Origin: Homoserinimonas sp. OAct 916
Lineage (GTDB): Bacteria; Actinomycetota; Actinomycetes; Actinomycetales; Microbacteriaceae
Direction: 5' to 3'
DNA: 64,000 nt
Assembly (NCBI RefSeq): GCF_003260275.1
Contig: NZ_QJHB01000009.1
Location: 62,001 to 126,000 of the forward strand
Positions 27,813 to 36,501 of the stretch are shown piece by piece. Under the pieces are notes generated by a model. The model did no database searches. It was not told where the DNA came from and saw only the letters and a program-made list of their open reading frames with translations. The first letter of the stretch is position 1, and each line of letters opens with the position of its first letter. Position numbers and translations under genes: made by a program.

Positions 27813-28765
27813 CGGCCGGTCTCCGCGAGACTCTCTTCGCCGACGCTCTCATCGGGGCCAGGTGTCTCGCCGTAGCTCCGCAGGAACAGGGCGGCGAGGC
27901 TGGGGGGCGTGACCGTAAGGGTGTGGATGCCGGCCTCGTGGAGTCGTCCGATGGCGGTGTCGAGGTGGGCGGTGTCGATGGTGAACCGGGAGTCCGTGAG
28001 CTCAGCGAGCCGCTCGCGCTGATGGTCTGCGAGACCCTCGATGTCGGTCAGCACTCCGGGGTCGGCCATGGTGACGGCACGCACGACGGTCCGGGTGTGC
28101 CGGCGCATGTCCGACAGAGTACCGGAGGTGACGGTGCGGCCGCGCCGGATGATCGTCACTTGGTCGGCCAGGGCCTCCACCTCGCCCATGATGTGACTGG
28201 ACAGTAGCACCGTCACGCCCGTCTCACGCCGGTCGCGAACGCACCGCTGGAACGTCTGCTCCATGAGCGGGTCGAGACCTGACGTCGGTTCGTCGAGCAC
28301 AAGCAGCTCGGCGTCGGCCGCCAGGGCCGCGACGAGAGCCACTTTCTGGCGGTTGCCCTTCGAGTAGTCCCGGACCCGCGTGGTGGGGTTGAGCTGGAAC
28401 TGCTCGACGAGGTCGGCACGACGTCGCTCGTCGAAGGCGCCATGGGTGGAGCCCAGGACGTCGAGGCACTGACCTCCGGTCAGCCCCGGCCAGAGGGCGA
28501 CGTCGCCGGCGACGTAGGCCAGCCTGCGGTGCAGCCGCGGCGCGTCGCGCCAGGGGTCGCCGCTGAACAGCTCGACGCGGCCTGAGGTTGCCTTTATGAG
28601 TCCGAGCAGGACTCGGATCGTCGTGGACTTACCGGAGCCGTTGGGCCCGAGGAAGCCGTGCACCTCGCCCCGGCGCACGGTCAGATCCAGACCGTCGAGG
28701 GCGCGGACCCTGCCGAAATTCTTGGTGAGCCCCTCGACGCGGATCACGGGGGCAGTATCGGTCAT
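27809..28765 (-). CDS. ABC transporter ATP-binding protein (drug exporter type)
   Basis: 318 residues. Walker A GPNGSGKST is at 40-48, a degenerate signature YSKGNRQK takes the place of LSGGQ, Walker B is LLVLDEPTSGLDP, and SSHIMGEVEAL is the switch region. The C-terminal ~90 residues form the regulatory extension usual for DrrA-like exporter ATPases. It powers the permease encoded by the next gene. The start overlaps the tetR stop (ATGA). Confidence 0.9.
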   Translation of the reverse strand: MTDTAPVIRVEGLTKNFGRVRALDGLDLTVRRGEVHGFLGPNGSGKSTTIRVLLGLIKATSGRVELFSGDPWRDAPRLHRRLAYVAGDVALWPGLTGGQCLDVLGSTHGAFDERRRADLVEQFQLNPTTRVRDYSKGNRQKVALVAALAADAELLVLDEPTSGLDPLMEQTFQRCVRDRRETGVTVLLSSHIMGEVEALADQVTIIRRGRTVTSGTLSDMRRHTRTVVRAVTMADPGVLTDIEGLADHQRERLAELTDSRFTIDTAHLDTAIGRLHEAGIHTLTVTPPSLAALFLRSYGETPGPDESVGEESLAETGR

Positions 28766-29406
28766 GACGGCGGCTCTTTCGAGGGGGGCGAGAACGCGCC
28801 CCTGGCGTAAACGGCGGTGGCGTATCTGGCCCAGCGATCGAGGCCCGCGGGCGTCAGCGGGTCGTCGCCGATCGCGGTGGCGATCTGGTTGCGCAGCAGG
28901 ATCACGGCGAGGTCGTTGACCAGCAGGAACGCCGCCTGCACGGGCGGATCCTCGCTGGGCGCGGCGGCCCCCACCTCAACCATGGCGTCCAGCACTCGCC
29001 GGGTGACGGCGTACCAGCGGCCGAAGATCGCTGCCCCCGCCGGGTCGTTGGTCAGCAGGAGACGGCGCAGGTATGCAGGCAATGGGGACCCGTGGGGGAA
29101 AGACCGGGCGAACGCTTCCGCGACCGATGTCGTGACCTCGCCGCTGGCGAGCACCTGGGCGAGGTCTTCTCCGCCGAACTCGGCGAAGACCGCGTCGAAT
29201 GATGCGACCGCGTCGGCGTCGACGGCGGCCCGGAGGCCGTCCTTGCTCCCAAAATGGTGCACCACGAGAGCTGGCGAGACCCCCGCGCCGATAGCGATCT
29301 CGCGCACCGTCACCGCGTCGTGTCCGCGCTCTGCGAACATCCGCAGCGCGGCGTTGCGAATGTTCGCGCGGGCGGTCAGGTCCCTCTCGTCGCGAATTGA
29401 ACTCAT
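28762..29406 (-). CDS. TetR/AcrR family transcriptional regulator
   Basis: 214 residues from the ATG at 29406; the frame is open 12 codons further, but the start region carries the promoter and operator. The N-terminal helix-turn-helix spans ~15-55: RNAALRMFAERGHDAVTVREIA, then a recognition helix in AGVSPALVVHHFGSKDGL. The C-terminal ligand-binding domain is poorly conserved, as usual. The gene is first in a three-gene operon with the exporter ATPase and permease, all overlapping by ATGA. A near-perfect palindrome sits directly before the start codon, so autorepression with induction by an exported compound is the simplest model. Confidence 0.9.
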   Translation of the reverse strand: MSSIRDERDLTARANIRNAALRMFAERGHDAVTVREIAIGAGVSPALVVHHFGSKDGLRAAVDADAVASFDAVFAEFGGEDLAQVLASGEVTTSVAEAFARSFPHGSPLPAYLRRLLLTNDPAGAAIFGRWYAVTRRVLDAMVEVGAAAPSEDPPVQAAFLLVNDLAVILLRNQIATAIGDDPLTPAGLDRWARYATAVYARGAFSPPSKEPPS

Positions 29407-29422
29407 GTTCAGTATACTAAAC
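29407..29422. promoter_or_regulatory. 16-bp palindromic operator overlapping the tetR promoter
   Basis: GTTCAGTATACTAAAC is an inverted repeat with one mismatched pair. On the minus strand it contains TAGTAT (29419-29414) ending 7 nt before the ATG, and also TATACT. It directly abuts the start codon. This geometry suits TetR autoregulation of a leaderless operon. Confidence 0.65.
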
Positions 29423-29603
29423 GCTTGTGTTGCCAGCGGCAAGGGGCGCCGTCGACTGCTCTCACGCCTGTCCCGTCGCCGAAGTCACCTGTCCCATCCC
29501 ATCCGTCTGGTGGTGTGGTCGTCAGCTACACGGAACCAGCGGAACACCCGATGGCCGGTTCGGTAACGGGCCGTGACTGATGCCGTGTGGTACCTCCGCG
29601 CAG

Positions 29604-29647
29604 ACACGAAACCCCTCGAGCCGATACGGATACGAGGGGTTTCGTGT
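29604..29647 (-). terminator. Terminator of the Bax-inhibitor-like gene
   Basis: ACACGAAACCCCTCG (29604-29618) pairs perfectly with 29633-29647 around a 14-nt loop, 17 nt beyond the stop of the minus-strand gene. Confidence 0.85.
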
Positions 29648-29664
29648 GAGGCAGGTAGAAGCCG

Positions 29665-30453
29665 CTAATCCCTTGCGATCGCGAACATGCGCAGCAGTTC
29701 GACGTAGAGCCAGATCACGGTGACCATGATGCCGAATGCGCCCCTCCAGCCGTACTTGCGCGGGGCGCGGTTGGCGACACCACGCTGGATGAAGTCGAAG
29801 TCGAGCACGAGGGAGTAGGCGCCGAGGAGCACCGCGAGGATGCCGAGCACGATGCCGAGCGGGATGCCGAAGATCGTCATACTGCGCACCCCGAACGGGC
29901 TCTCGATCGTGCCGAACGAGATCAGCGCGAAGTTGATCAACGAGAACACCAGATAGCCGACCATGACGATCAGGAACACCTTGGTGGCCTTCTTCGACGC
30001 CCGTATCTTGCCGCTCGCGAACAGCGCGAGGGTCACCCCCACCACGGCGAGGGTCGCCAGCACCGCCTGGGTGACTATGCCCGCGTACATCTGCTCGAAG
30101 AACATTGAGATCGCACCGATGAACAGCCCTTGGGCCGCTGCGTAGAGCAGGATGAGCCCGGGGCTGGGCTCCTTCTTGAAGATATTGACCAGCGCCAACA
30201 CGAAACCGACGATCATCGCCGGGATCATCACGGCCGGGAACATCCAGCCGATCACGGCGGTGGCGACCAGGATGACGAATGAGGCGACGGTCTTGACGAT
30301 GGTGTCTTCGACGGTCATCCGGTCGGTGTCGTGCCCCGTTGCGTCGGGCCCCTCATACAGTTTCTGCAGTTCGGCGGCGCTCAGGGTCGCCTGTGCCGCG
30401 GTCGGCGCCTGAAAGGCCGATGACCGGGTGAAGGCCGGGTTGGACATTGCCAT
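29665..30453 (-). CDS. Bax inhibitor-1/YccA family membrane protein
   Basis: 262 residues. After a ~65-residue soluble N terminus there are seven hydrophobic helices. FVALV-type helices, QGLFIGAISMFFEQMYAGIVTQAVLATLAVVGVTLALF and the terminal WRGAFGIMVTVIWLYVELLRMFA match the actinobacterial Bax inhibitor-1-like family (PF12811). Members are predicted channel-like or stress-related membrane proteins; no transported ion can be assigned. Two ATGs (30453 and 30447) are equally possible starts. It is a single gene with its own terminator. Confidence 0.87.
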   Translation of the reverse strand: MAMSNPAFTRSSAFQAPTAAQATLSAAELQKLYEGPDATGHDTDRMTVEDTIVKTVASFVILVATAVIGWMFPAVMIPAMIVGFVLALVNIFKKEPSPGLILLYAAAQGLFIGAISMFFEQMYAGIVTQAVLATLAVVGVTLALFASGKIRASKKATKVFLIVMVGYLVFSLINFALISFGTIESPFGVRSMTIFGIPLGIVLGILAVLLGAYSLVLDFDFIQRGVANRAPRKYGWRGAFGIMVTVIWLYVELLRMFAIARD

Positions 30454-30644
30454 GTGGATCCAGTTCTCTCAGTTAGGCGCTGGTGCGCGTCATGACTTGC
30501 CGTGTGTGGCTGTCGCGCACCGTCAAAGTAGTGAACCCAAGGGTATCCCAGTGAACCTGAAAACACCGTTTGAGCGGGTACTTTCTTGCGAAACAGTCGT
30601 CAGGGGTCCGGGTGGGGACAGCCCAGTGCATCGATTTCGTGGGT

Positions 30645-30650
30645 TAGCCT
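30645..30650 (+). promoter_or_regulatory. -10 box (TAGCCT) of the glycerophosphodiesterase gene, leaderless
   Basis: TAGCCT ends exactly 6 nt before the ATG at 30657 and no Shine-Dalgarno is present. Confidence 0.5.
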
Positions 30651-30656
30651 TGCCGC

Positions 30657-31733
30657 ATGACCCGGAGTCTCCCGATGATCATCGGCCACCGCGGCGCGAG
30701 CGGGTATCGCCCGGAGCACACCACGGCCGCGTTCGAGCTCGCGTTCGCCCTCGGGGCCGACGCCGTGGAACCCGACATCGTTCCCACTCGAGACGGCGTG
30801 CTGGTGGTCAGGCACGAGAACGAGATCTCCGGCACGACGGATGTCGCCGACCGGCCTGAATTCGCCGACAGACGCACCACCAAGGAGTTTCTCGGGCACC
30901 GTGAGACCGGCTGGTTCACCGAAGACTTCACCTGGGCCGAGCTGAGCACTCTGCGAGCCAGGGAACGCGTGCCCCATATTCGGCCCCCGAACACCGCGTA
31001 CGACGGCCGCTACCCGATTCTGCGTCTGGCTGACTTGTTCACCCTGGTCGACGAGGCATCGGCCGCAACATCGCGCGCCCTCAGTTTGGTCGCCGAGCTC
31101 AAGCACGCCAGCTACTTCGAGTCGATCGGATTGCCGCTCGATGATCTGTTCAGCGGCGAGCTGGCCGACGCCGGTTGGGCGGATGACCCGCGGCTCGTCG
31201 TGGAGAGCTTCGAGCTGACTGTGTTGACCCAATTGCGCAGGCGCGGCCTCGGCGCGCGCCAGGTTTTCCTGCTGGAGGCGCAGGGTGCACCGGCCGATGA
31301 GATCGCCGCCCACGGGAGCGCTGCGACGCCGTATGCCGCCCATCTCGGCCACGACGGGCTCGAGCGACTGGCAACGCAGGTCGAGGGCATCAGCGTGGAC
31401 AAGGCGATGCTGATCCGCGCAGAGGCAGACGGCGGGGTGTCCCCAGTCCCCTCGGTGGACGGTGCAGCGTCAGCCGATACTGCGCCAGCCGATACGGCGT
31501 TTGCCGGTGCCGCGCTGGTCGACGCCGCGCACTCCGCGCACCTCGACGTCTACTGCTGGACACTGCGCCCGGAGAACACCTACCTGAGCGAGGCGTTCCG
31601 GACGGGTGCGGGCGACGGGGCGTTCGGGCGGTGGCAGGAGGAATTCGCATTGGTCATGAATACCGGGGTGGACGGGGTGTTCGCCGATCATCCCGACCTC
31701 GCGATTTCGGTGCGCAACGACCTGACTGCCTGA
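30657..31733 (+). CDS. Glycerophosphodiester phosphodiesterase
   Basis: 358 residues. IIGHRGASGYRPEHTTAAFELAFALGADAVEPDI at residues ~8-41 contains the catalytic His and the metal-binding Glu/Asp residues of the GDPD TIM barrel, followed by VVRHENEISGTTD. Later parts include LVAELKH and the C-terminal VDGVFADHPDLA. It hydrolyses glycerophosphodiesters to sn-glycerol-3-phosphate and an alcohol, which would feed GlpD. No signal peptide is visible, so it is probably cytoplasmic. An Ala/Asp-rich low-complexity insert (ADTAPADTAFAGAA, ~270-290) separates two conserved blocks. The leaderless -10 box supports this start. Confidence 0.92.
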   Translation: MTRSLPMIIGHRGASGYRPEHTTAAFELAFALGADAVEPDIVPTRDGVLVVRHENEISGTTDVADRPEFADRRTTKEFLGHRETGWFTEDFTWAELSTLRARERVPHIRPPNTAYDGRYPILRLADLFTLVDEASAATSRALSLVAELKHASYFESIGLPLDDLFSGELADAGWADDPRLVVESFELTVLTQLRRRGLGARQVFLLEAQGAPADEIAAHGSAATPYAAHLGHDGLERLATQVEGISVDKAMLIRAEADGGVSPVPSVDGAASADTAPADTAFAGAALVDAAHSAHLDVYCWTLRPENTYLSEAFRTGAGDGAFGRWQEEFALVMNTGVDGVFADHPDLAISVRNDLTA

Positions 31734-31749
31734 CGGACTGCGCCGCTGG

Positions 31750-31755
31750 TACGTT
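31750..31755 (+). promoter_or_regulatory. -10 box (TACGTT) of the LssY_C-type gene, leaderless
   Basis: TACGTT ends 6 nt before the ATG at 31762. Confidence 0.45.
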
Positions 31756-31761
31756 GAGGCC

Positions 31762-33090
31762 ATGAGGCAGTCCCGAAGAAGATCGGTGCGATCGGGCCAG
31801 CTTGTCCAACGCTCGGTTCCCGCCCTCTACGATAACATCTTCTTCGTCTTCGGCGGGGTAGCGTCGGTGTGGCTCGCGTGGTTGGTATTCACCGAGTCCG
31901 TGCGTGCCGGGCCATGGATGATCGCCGTCTTCCTCCTGTTCTGGCTTGTACTCGCCTACATCGCCCTGCCCCGGCTGACCCGGATCCTGACCAGCATCTA
32001 CCTGCCCGACTACTTCATCGGTCGTGCCCGCACCAGTGACGGCCTGATGGGGGATCCGATCAACGTGGCGGTGCTCGGCAGTGGCGAGCAATTGACCGAG
32101 GCGATGACAGCAGCGGGCTGGATCCGGGCCGATCCGATCACACCGGCCAGTAGTTGGCGTATGGTCACGTCGACGGTCCTCAGGCGCAGTTACGATCAGG
32201 CGCCGGTCAGTCCGCTGCTCCTGTTCGGTCGGCAGCAGGACGTCGCGTGGCAGCAGGAGATGCTCGGCAACCCCGCCAAGCGACACCATGTGCGTTTCTG
32301 GCGATGCCCCGATGACTGGTTGCTTCCCGGCGGGCATCGGACGGACTGGTTGGCTGCCGGCACCTTCGACCGCAGCGTGGGGTTCTCGCTGTTCACCCTG
32401 CAGATCACCCACAAGATCGAAGCGAACACCGACATCGAGCGCGATTACATTGTCGAGTCGGTACTGAACGCAGAAGTCGGGGCCGAAGTGCAGCTGATTC
32501 TCAACTTCTCCACGGGCTACCATTCCCGCAACGGCGGTGGCGACCTGATCGAGACCGATGGTCACCTGCCCGTGATCGACCTGCGTGAGGTTCGGCTGGA
32601 GCATAAGCCGTCGGCTGCTGCCGCTCCGATCGGCCCCGAGGCCGCTGTGGGCGCACGCCCCATCCAGACCTCGATCGGAGCGGCGCTGGTGGTGGCCCGC
32701 GCACTGGCCGGCATCCTGTTCCTCGTGGTCACCTTCGACGGTATCCAGCAGCTCATCCATGATGCAGTCGTCCGGGGAGACGCGACGATTTCTGGCGGTT
32801 CAGTAGACCAGGCTCATCTTGCGGTCTGGTTGGTGGCGATCGCATTGGCGATTCCGGTTCTGTTCTACCTGTTTTTGGCTGTGCTGGCGTTTCGGGGAAG
32901 CAACCGAGCCCGTGTCGCCGCGATGATGGTCAGCTCGGTGCTCGTCATCCTGACCGCGGTCGACTTCTTCAACGGTGGGTCGCCGATCACCGTCACGACC
33001 AATCTTCCCGGGCTCGCCCTCGACATTCTGGTGCTGCTCGCGCTGTCGAGCACGAAGGCCAGAGAGTGGGCCAGGGCCGCACGCGACTGA
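31762..33090 (+). CDS. LssY C-terminal domain-containing membrane protein
   Basis: 442 residues. Two transmembrane helices lie near the N terminus (about 27-45 and 52-70) and three to four near the C terminus (about 310-430). The soluble middle (PINVAVLGSGEQLTEAMTAAGW to RDYIVESVL) contains conserved blocks such as DVAWQQEMLG, RHHVRFWR and GTFDRSVGFS, which resemble the LssY C-terminal domain (PF14067). The molecular function of that domain is unknown. The gene directly precedes pcrA, with 32 nt between stop and start. Confidence 0.75.
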   Translation: MRQSRRRSVRSGQLVQRSVPALYDNIFFVFGGVASVWLAWLVFTESVRAGPWMIAVFLLFWLVLAYIALPRLTRILTSIYLPDYFIGRARTSDGLMGDPINVAVLGSGEQLTEAMTAAGWIRADPITPASSWRMVTSTVLRRSYDQAPVSPLLLFGRQQDVAWQQEMLGNPAKRHHVRFWRCPDDWLLPGGHRTDWLAAGTFDRSVGFSLFTLQITHKIEANTDIERDYIVESVLNAEVGAEVQLILNFSTGYHSRNGGGDLIETDGHLPVIDLREVRLEHKPSAAAAPIGPEAAVGARPIQTSIGAALVVARALAGILFLVVTFDGIQQLIHDAVVRGDATISGGSVDQAHLAVWLVAIALAIPVLFYLFLAVLAFRGSNRARVAAMMVSSVLVILTAVDFFNGGSPITVTTNLPGLALDILVLLALSSTKAREWARAARD

Positions 33091-33106
33091 AGTCAGAGAC
33101 GGGCTC

Positions 33107-33112
33107 TACACT
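33107..33112 (+). promoter_or_regulatory. -10 box (TACACT) of pcrA
   Basis: TACACT lies 10 nt before the ATG at 33123, so the predicted leader is only a few nucleotides. Confidence 0.4.
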
Positions 33113-33122
33113 CGATGGTGAC

Positions 33123-35678
33123 ATGATGCGCTCTTTTGACCCAGATGAACTCTCCCCATCCAGCAACCTGTTCGGCGGATCGAGTGCACCCGTTGATGCC
33201 GCCGCTGACATGGCTTCGACTGCACGTTCGTCGAGCATGCCAGTCATCGTCGCGCCGGGTGCGGGACCGGGCACTGGGCCGGGCTTCGGGAGGGGCGCCG
33301 ACGAATCGGCCGACGCGTTGCTCGACGGGTTGAACCCCGAGCAGCGCCGAGCCGTTGAATACCGCGGGCCCGCGCTGCTCATCGTCGCCGGCGCCGGCTC
33401 GGGCAAGACCAGCGTGCTGACCCGGCGCATCGCCAGTCTGATTGCGGGGCGCGAGGCGTGGCCGAGCCAGATCCTCGCCATCACGTTCACCAACAAGGCA
33501 GCAGCGGAGATGCGCGAGCGGGTGCAGCACCTGCTCGGCCAAGCGGCAGACGGCATGTGGATCTCAACGTTCCACTCGGCCTGTGTGCGCATCCTGCGCC
33601 GGGAGGCCGAGAGGGCGGGTCTCAGCCCCACGTTCAGCATCTATGACTCGGCCGACACCCGGGTCACACTGAAACGCATCATCAAGGCATATAACGCCGA
33701 CACCCTCGGCTTCACCCCGGCCGGCACCGCCGCCAGGATCTCCAACCTCAAGAACGAGTTGGCCGATGCCAGCTCGTACGCCCGCAACGCGAACATGGAC
33801 GACCCGCAGGAAGAGATGTTCGTCGCCATATTTCGGGAATACTCGGCCAGGCTGCGGGCGGCCAACGCGCTCGATTTCGACGACCTGATCGCCGAGACCG
33901 TGTACCTGTTTCGGGCGTTCCCCGAGACGGCGGCGTTGTATCGTCGCCGGTTCCGGCACATCTTGGTTGACGAGTACCAGGACACGAACCACGCCCAGTA
34001 CGCATTGGTGCGCGAACTGACCCTGCCGGTGGCGCTGGCGCAGGCCGAGGGGCTCGAGGCACAAGGAATGAGTGTCCGGCCGCTGCAAGACGCGACGGGT
34101 CAGATCCCGGGAGCCTCGCTGACGGTCGTGGGCGACTCCGACCAGTCGATCTACGCGTTCCGCGGTGCGGACATCCGCAACATCAGCGAATTCGAGCGCG
34201 ACTTCCCTGGCGCCTCGGTGGTGCTGCTCGAGCAGAACTATCGGTCGACCCAGAATATTTTGTCGGCCGCGAACGCGGTCATCGGACACAATTTCGACCG
34301 CAAGGACAAGAAGCTGTGGACGGCTGTCGGCGATGGCGAGAAAGTGGTCGGCTACACCGGCTATTCGGCGCACGACGAGGCCCAGTTCATCGCCGATGAG
34401 ATCGAACGACTGCGCAGTGCCGGCATGCCGTACCGGGAGATGGCGGTCTTCTATCGCACGAACGCGCAGACGCGTGCGCTGGAGGAGATCTTCGTGCGCG
34501 CGGCCCTGCCATACCGTGTGGTCGGCGGCACCAAGTTCTATGAGCGAGCCGAGATCAAAGATGCTCTCGCCTACCTGATCGCCGTTGCAAACCCGCAGGA
34601 CGAACTCGCCCTGCGCCGCATCCTGAACACGCCGAAGCGCGGCATCGGGCCCGCGACCGAGACACAATTGGCCAATTTCGCCGAAGCGAACAATTTCAGT
34701 TACCGGCAGGCCATGCGCGACGCCGACTCGTTGGGGCTCGGGCCGAAGGTCACCGGTGCGATCAGGCAGTTGGCCACGCTGCTCGATGAGGCGGCACTCA
34801 TGCTCGACCCGGAGAACCCGGCGGGTGTCTCCACCGTGGCGGATGTGCTGCAGTTTCTGCTCGACGGAAGCACGCTTCTGTCGACACTGCGCACCAGCCG
34901 TGACCCCCAGGACGAGGTGCGGGCCGAGAACATCGAAGAACTTCTGGCGCAGACGAAGGACTTTCACCGCGACTACCCGGATGCTGGGCTCGTCGACTTT
35001 CTGACCCAGGTCTCCCTGGTGGCGGCCGCCGACGACCTCGACGATTCGTCTGGAACCGTGTCATTGATGACCCTGCACACCGCGAAGGGCCTCGAATACG
35101 ACGCCGTTTTCCTCACCGGTGTGGAAGAGGGGCTGCTGCCCCACCAGATGTCGGCGACCGAACCGGGCGGGCCCGCAGAGGAGAGGCGCCTGTTCTATGT
35201 GGGCATCACCCGGGCCAGACAGCGGCTCTACCTGACGCTGGCCATGTCACGTGCGCAGTTCGGCGAGACGAATGTGGCGATGCCCAGCCGCTACCTGCAG
35301 GAGATCCCGGCAGACCTGATCGACTGGCGGCAATCGCCGGGGATGGCGAACTCGCGTGGGGGAACCCAGTCGAGGGCCCTGAACGCCAGGCGCGACGGGC
35401 GCACCAGCGGCGGCTTCGGCTCCCGTTTCGGCGAACCCGCGGCGCTACCTCGAGCGGCCAAGCCCAAGACCGAATGGGCGAACAAGATCACGGCCCAGGT
35501 GCGCGACAACGGCGATCTGACCCTGGCGCCGGGCGACCGTATCCGGCACGTGGACTTCGGCGACGGCCGGGTGGACCAGGTCACGGGCGAAGGCACCAAG
35601 AAGGTGGCGCATGTGCAATTCGACAGTGCGGGCACCAAGAAACTGTTGATCAAGATCGCACCGATCGAGAAGCTCTAG
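33123..35678 (+). CDS. pcrA: ATP-dependent DNA helicase PcrA (UvrD/Rep family)
   Basis: 851 residues from the ATG at 33123. After a ~70-residue disordered Pro/Gly/Ser N terminus come the superfamily 1A helicase motifs in order: Q-motif LNPEQRRAV, Walker A AGAGSGKT (from ~residue 89), TFTNKAA (Ia), VDEYQDTN (II), VGDSDQSIYAFRGA (III), LEQNYRST (IV), TLHTAKGLEYDAVFL (V) and EERRLFYVGITRA (VI). The last ~70 residues form a small Tudor-like domain (GDRIRHVDFGDGRVDQVTGEGTKKVAHVQF) that in PcrA contacts RNA polymerase. It unwinds DNA in repair and replication-transcription conflicts. Confidence 0.96.
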   Translation: MMRSFDPDELSPSSNLFGGSSAPVDAAADMASTARSSSMPVIVAPGAGPGTGPGFGRGADESADALLDGLNPEQRRAVEYRGPALLIVAGAGSGKTSVLTRRIASLIAGREAWPSQILAITFTNKAAAEMRERVQHLLGQAADGMWISTFHSACVRILRREAERAGLSPTFSIYDSADTRVTLKRIIKAYNADTLGFTPAGTAARISNLKNELADASSYARNANMDDPQEEMFVAIFREYSARLRAANALDFDDLIAETVYLFRAFPETAALYRRRFRHILVDEYQDTNHAQYALVRELTLPVALAQAEGLEAQGMSVRPLQDATGQIPGASLTVVGDSDQSIYAFRGADIRNISEFERDFPGASVVLLEQNYRSTQNILSAANAVIGHNFDRKDKKLWTAVGDGEKVVGYTGYSAHDEAQFIADEIERLRSAGMPYREMAVFYRTNAQTRALEEIFVRAALPYRVVGGTKFYERAEIKDALAYLIAVANPQDELALRRILNTPKRGIGPATETQLANFAEANNFSYRQAMRDADSLGLGPKVTGAIRQLATLLDEAALMLDPENPAGVSTVADVLQFLLDGSTLLSTLRTSRDPQDEVRAENIEELLAQTKDFHRDYPDAGLVDFLTQVSLVAAADDLDDSSGTVSLMTLHTAKGLEYDAVFLTGVEEGLLPHQMSATEPGGPAEERRLFYVGITRARQRLYLTLAMSRAQFGETNVAMPSRYLQEIPADLIDWRQSPGMANSRGGTQSRALNARRDGRTSGGFGSRFGEPAALPRAAKPKTEWANKITAQVRDNGDLTLAPGDRIRHVDFGDGRVDQVTGEGTKKVAHVQFDSAGTKKLLIKIAPIEKL

Positions 35679-36110
35679 TTAGTTGCGGTGGTTGATGATG
35701 ACGAAGGCGACGACAAGAACGCCGATCTGACCGGCGAGCAGGAGCGCGACCACGACCGCCACCGGTGCGCCGAGGGCCAACGCGATGCCGGCGACGCCGG
35801 TCAGCGGTAGCGACACCGCCCCCACCACCGCAAGACTGCGGGTCAGGATGGCGTCATCGCGCTCGTCGCCGTGTTGAAGGATGGCGCGCTCGACGATCGT
35901 CGTGCTGGTTGGGGTGAGGGTGACCCGCACTGCAGCGATTGCGGCACCGAGCGCTGCGAGTCCGGCGCCGATGAGGAAACCATTGCCCATGTTGCCGGGG
36001 CCGTACTCGCGTAGCACGAGTCCGACTGCGACGAGCAGGACGACGACGACCACTACAGTGGCTCCGATGATGAGGCGTCGTCCGGTCGCTGAGAGGTTAG
36101 TGGTCGACAT
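35679..36110 (-). CDS. Small membrane protein paired with an XRE regulator
   Basis: 143 residues from the ATG at 36110. Four hydrophobic segments (~15-33, 41-60, 88-107, 112-138) are separated by short loops; the loop TLTPTSTTIVERAILQHGDERDDAI is the only notably polar part. It overlaps the end of the upstream XRE gene by 14 nt, which implies translational coupling. Such pairs of a ~65-aa helix-turn-helix protein and a small membrane protein with a DER-type loop are widespread in Gram-positives. The membrane protein has no known function; it may sense a signal or hold the regulator. Confidence 0.75.
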   Translation of the reverse strand: MSTTNLSATGRRLIIGATVVVVVVLLVAVGLVLREYGPGNMGNGFLIGAGLAALGAAIAAVRVTLTPTSTTIVERAILQHGDERDDAILTRSLAVVGAVSLPLTGVAGIALALGAPVAVVVALLLAGQIGVLVVAFVIINHRN

Positions 36111-36291
36111 GAAAAATCTCCTCCACGGTTGAATTGAAGTAGCGGGCGATGGTGATGGCAAGCGGGAGTGACGGGTCGAAGCGGCCGGTCTCGATCGAAT
36201 TGATCGTCTGGCGGGAGACTCCGAGGGCGACCCCGAGCTGGCCCTGGGCCAGTCCGCGTGCCTCGCGCAACTCGCGTACGTCGTTTCGCAT
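36097..36291 (-). CDS. Small XRE-family (Cro/CI-type) transcriptional regulator
   Basis: 64 residues, almost only a helix-turn-helix: NDVRELREARGLAQGQLGVALGVSRQTINSIETGRFDPSLPLAITIARYF. The last part (STVEEIFHVDH) matches YozG/YgzD-type regulators. The start at 36291 has an excellent AGGAGGGG Shine-Dalgarno; the frame extends 25 codons upstream into the promoter but is not used. It is likely to repress its own operon through the TTGACAG-type repeats upstream. Confidence 0.9.
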   Translation of the reverse strand: MRNDVRELREARGLAQGQLGVALGVSRQTINSIETGRFDPSLPLAITIARYFNSTVEEIFHVDH

Positions 36292-36311
36292 TTCCCCTCC
36301 TGACAAGTCCG

Positions 36312-36354
36312 CTTGACAGGTCTCACGATAATCGACCCATTGCCGGCTGTCAAG
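36312..36354 (-). promoter_or_regulatory. Promoter and inverted-repeat operator of the XRE/membrane operon
   Basis: On the minus strand TTGACA (36353-36348), a 17-nt spacer and TATCGT (36330-36325) form a near-consensus promoter. CTTGACAG at the -35 is repeated as CTGTCAAG just after the predicted start (36312-36319), and CTTGTCAGG overlaps the ribosome-binding site (around 36300-36309). These repeats are plausible operator half-sites for the XRE protein. Confidence 0.65.
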
Positions 36355-36501
36355 TAAGCTTGTCATCGCAGCGCCAGCCTTAGCGGGGTCGGCGCCTCAA
36401 GAATGACGGAGCCTCACCCAGGCGGCGCGTCGTGTTCGGTTGCGATGGGTTCCGTGCCCTGGCGCAGGCGGCCGCCGTGAGCTACACGCGGTCGCTGTGA
36501 A

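Noticed and set aside
24482-29442. guaA as an integration site for a genomic island
   Set aside because: The 3' end of guaA is a known island target, and a TetR/ABC cassette follows. No integrase, no direct repeat of the guaA end and no clear change in base composition was seen, so an island is not supported.
29443-29600. tRNA gene in the gap between tetR and the Bax-inhibitor-like gene
   Set aside because: No cloverleaf with acceptor stem, T-loop GTTC and D-loop could be folded; only the terminator at 29604-29647 is clear.
33066-33122. Upstream start for PcrA at 33066
   Set aside because: The extra residues overlap the end of the preceding gene, and the TACACT box fits a start at 33123.
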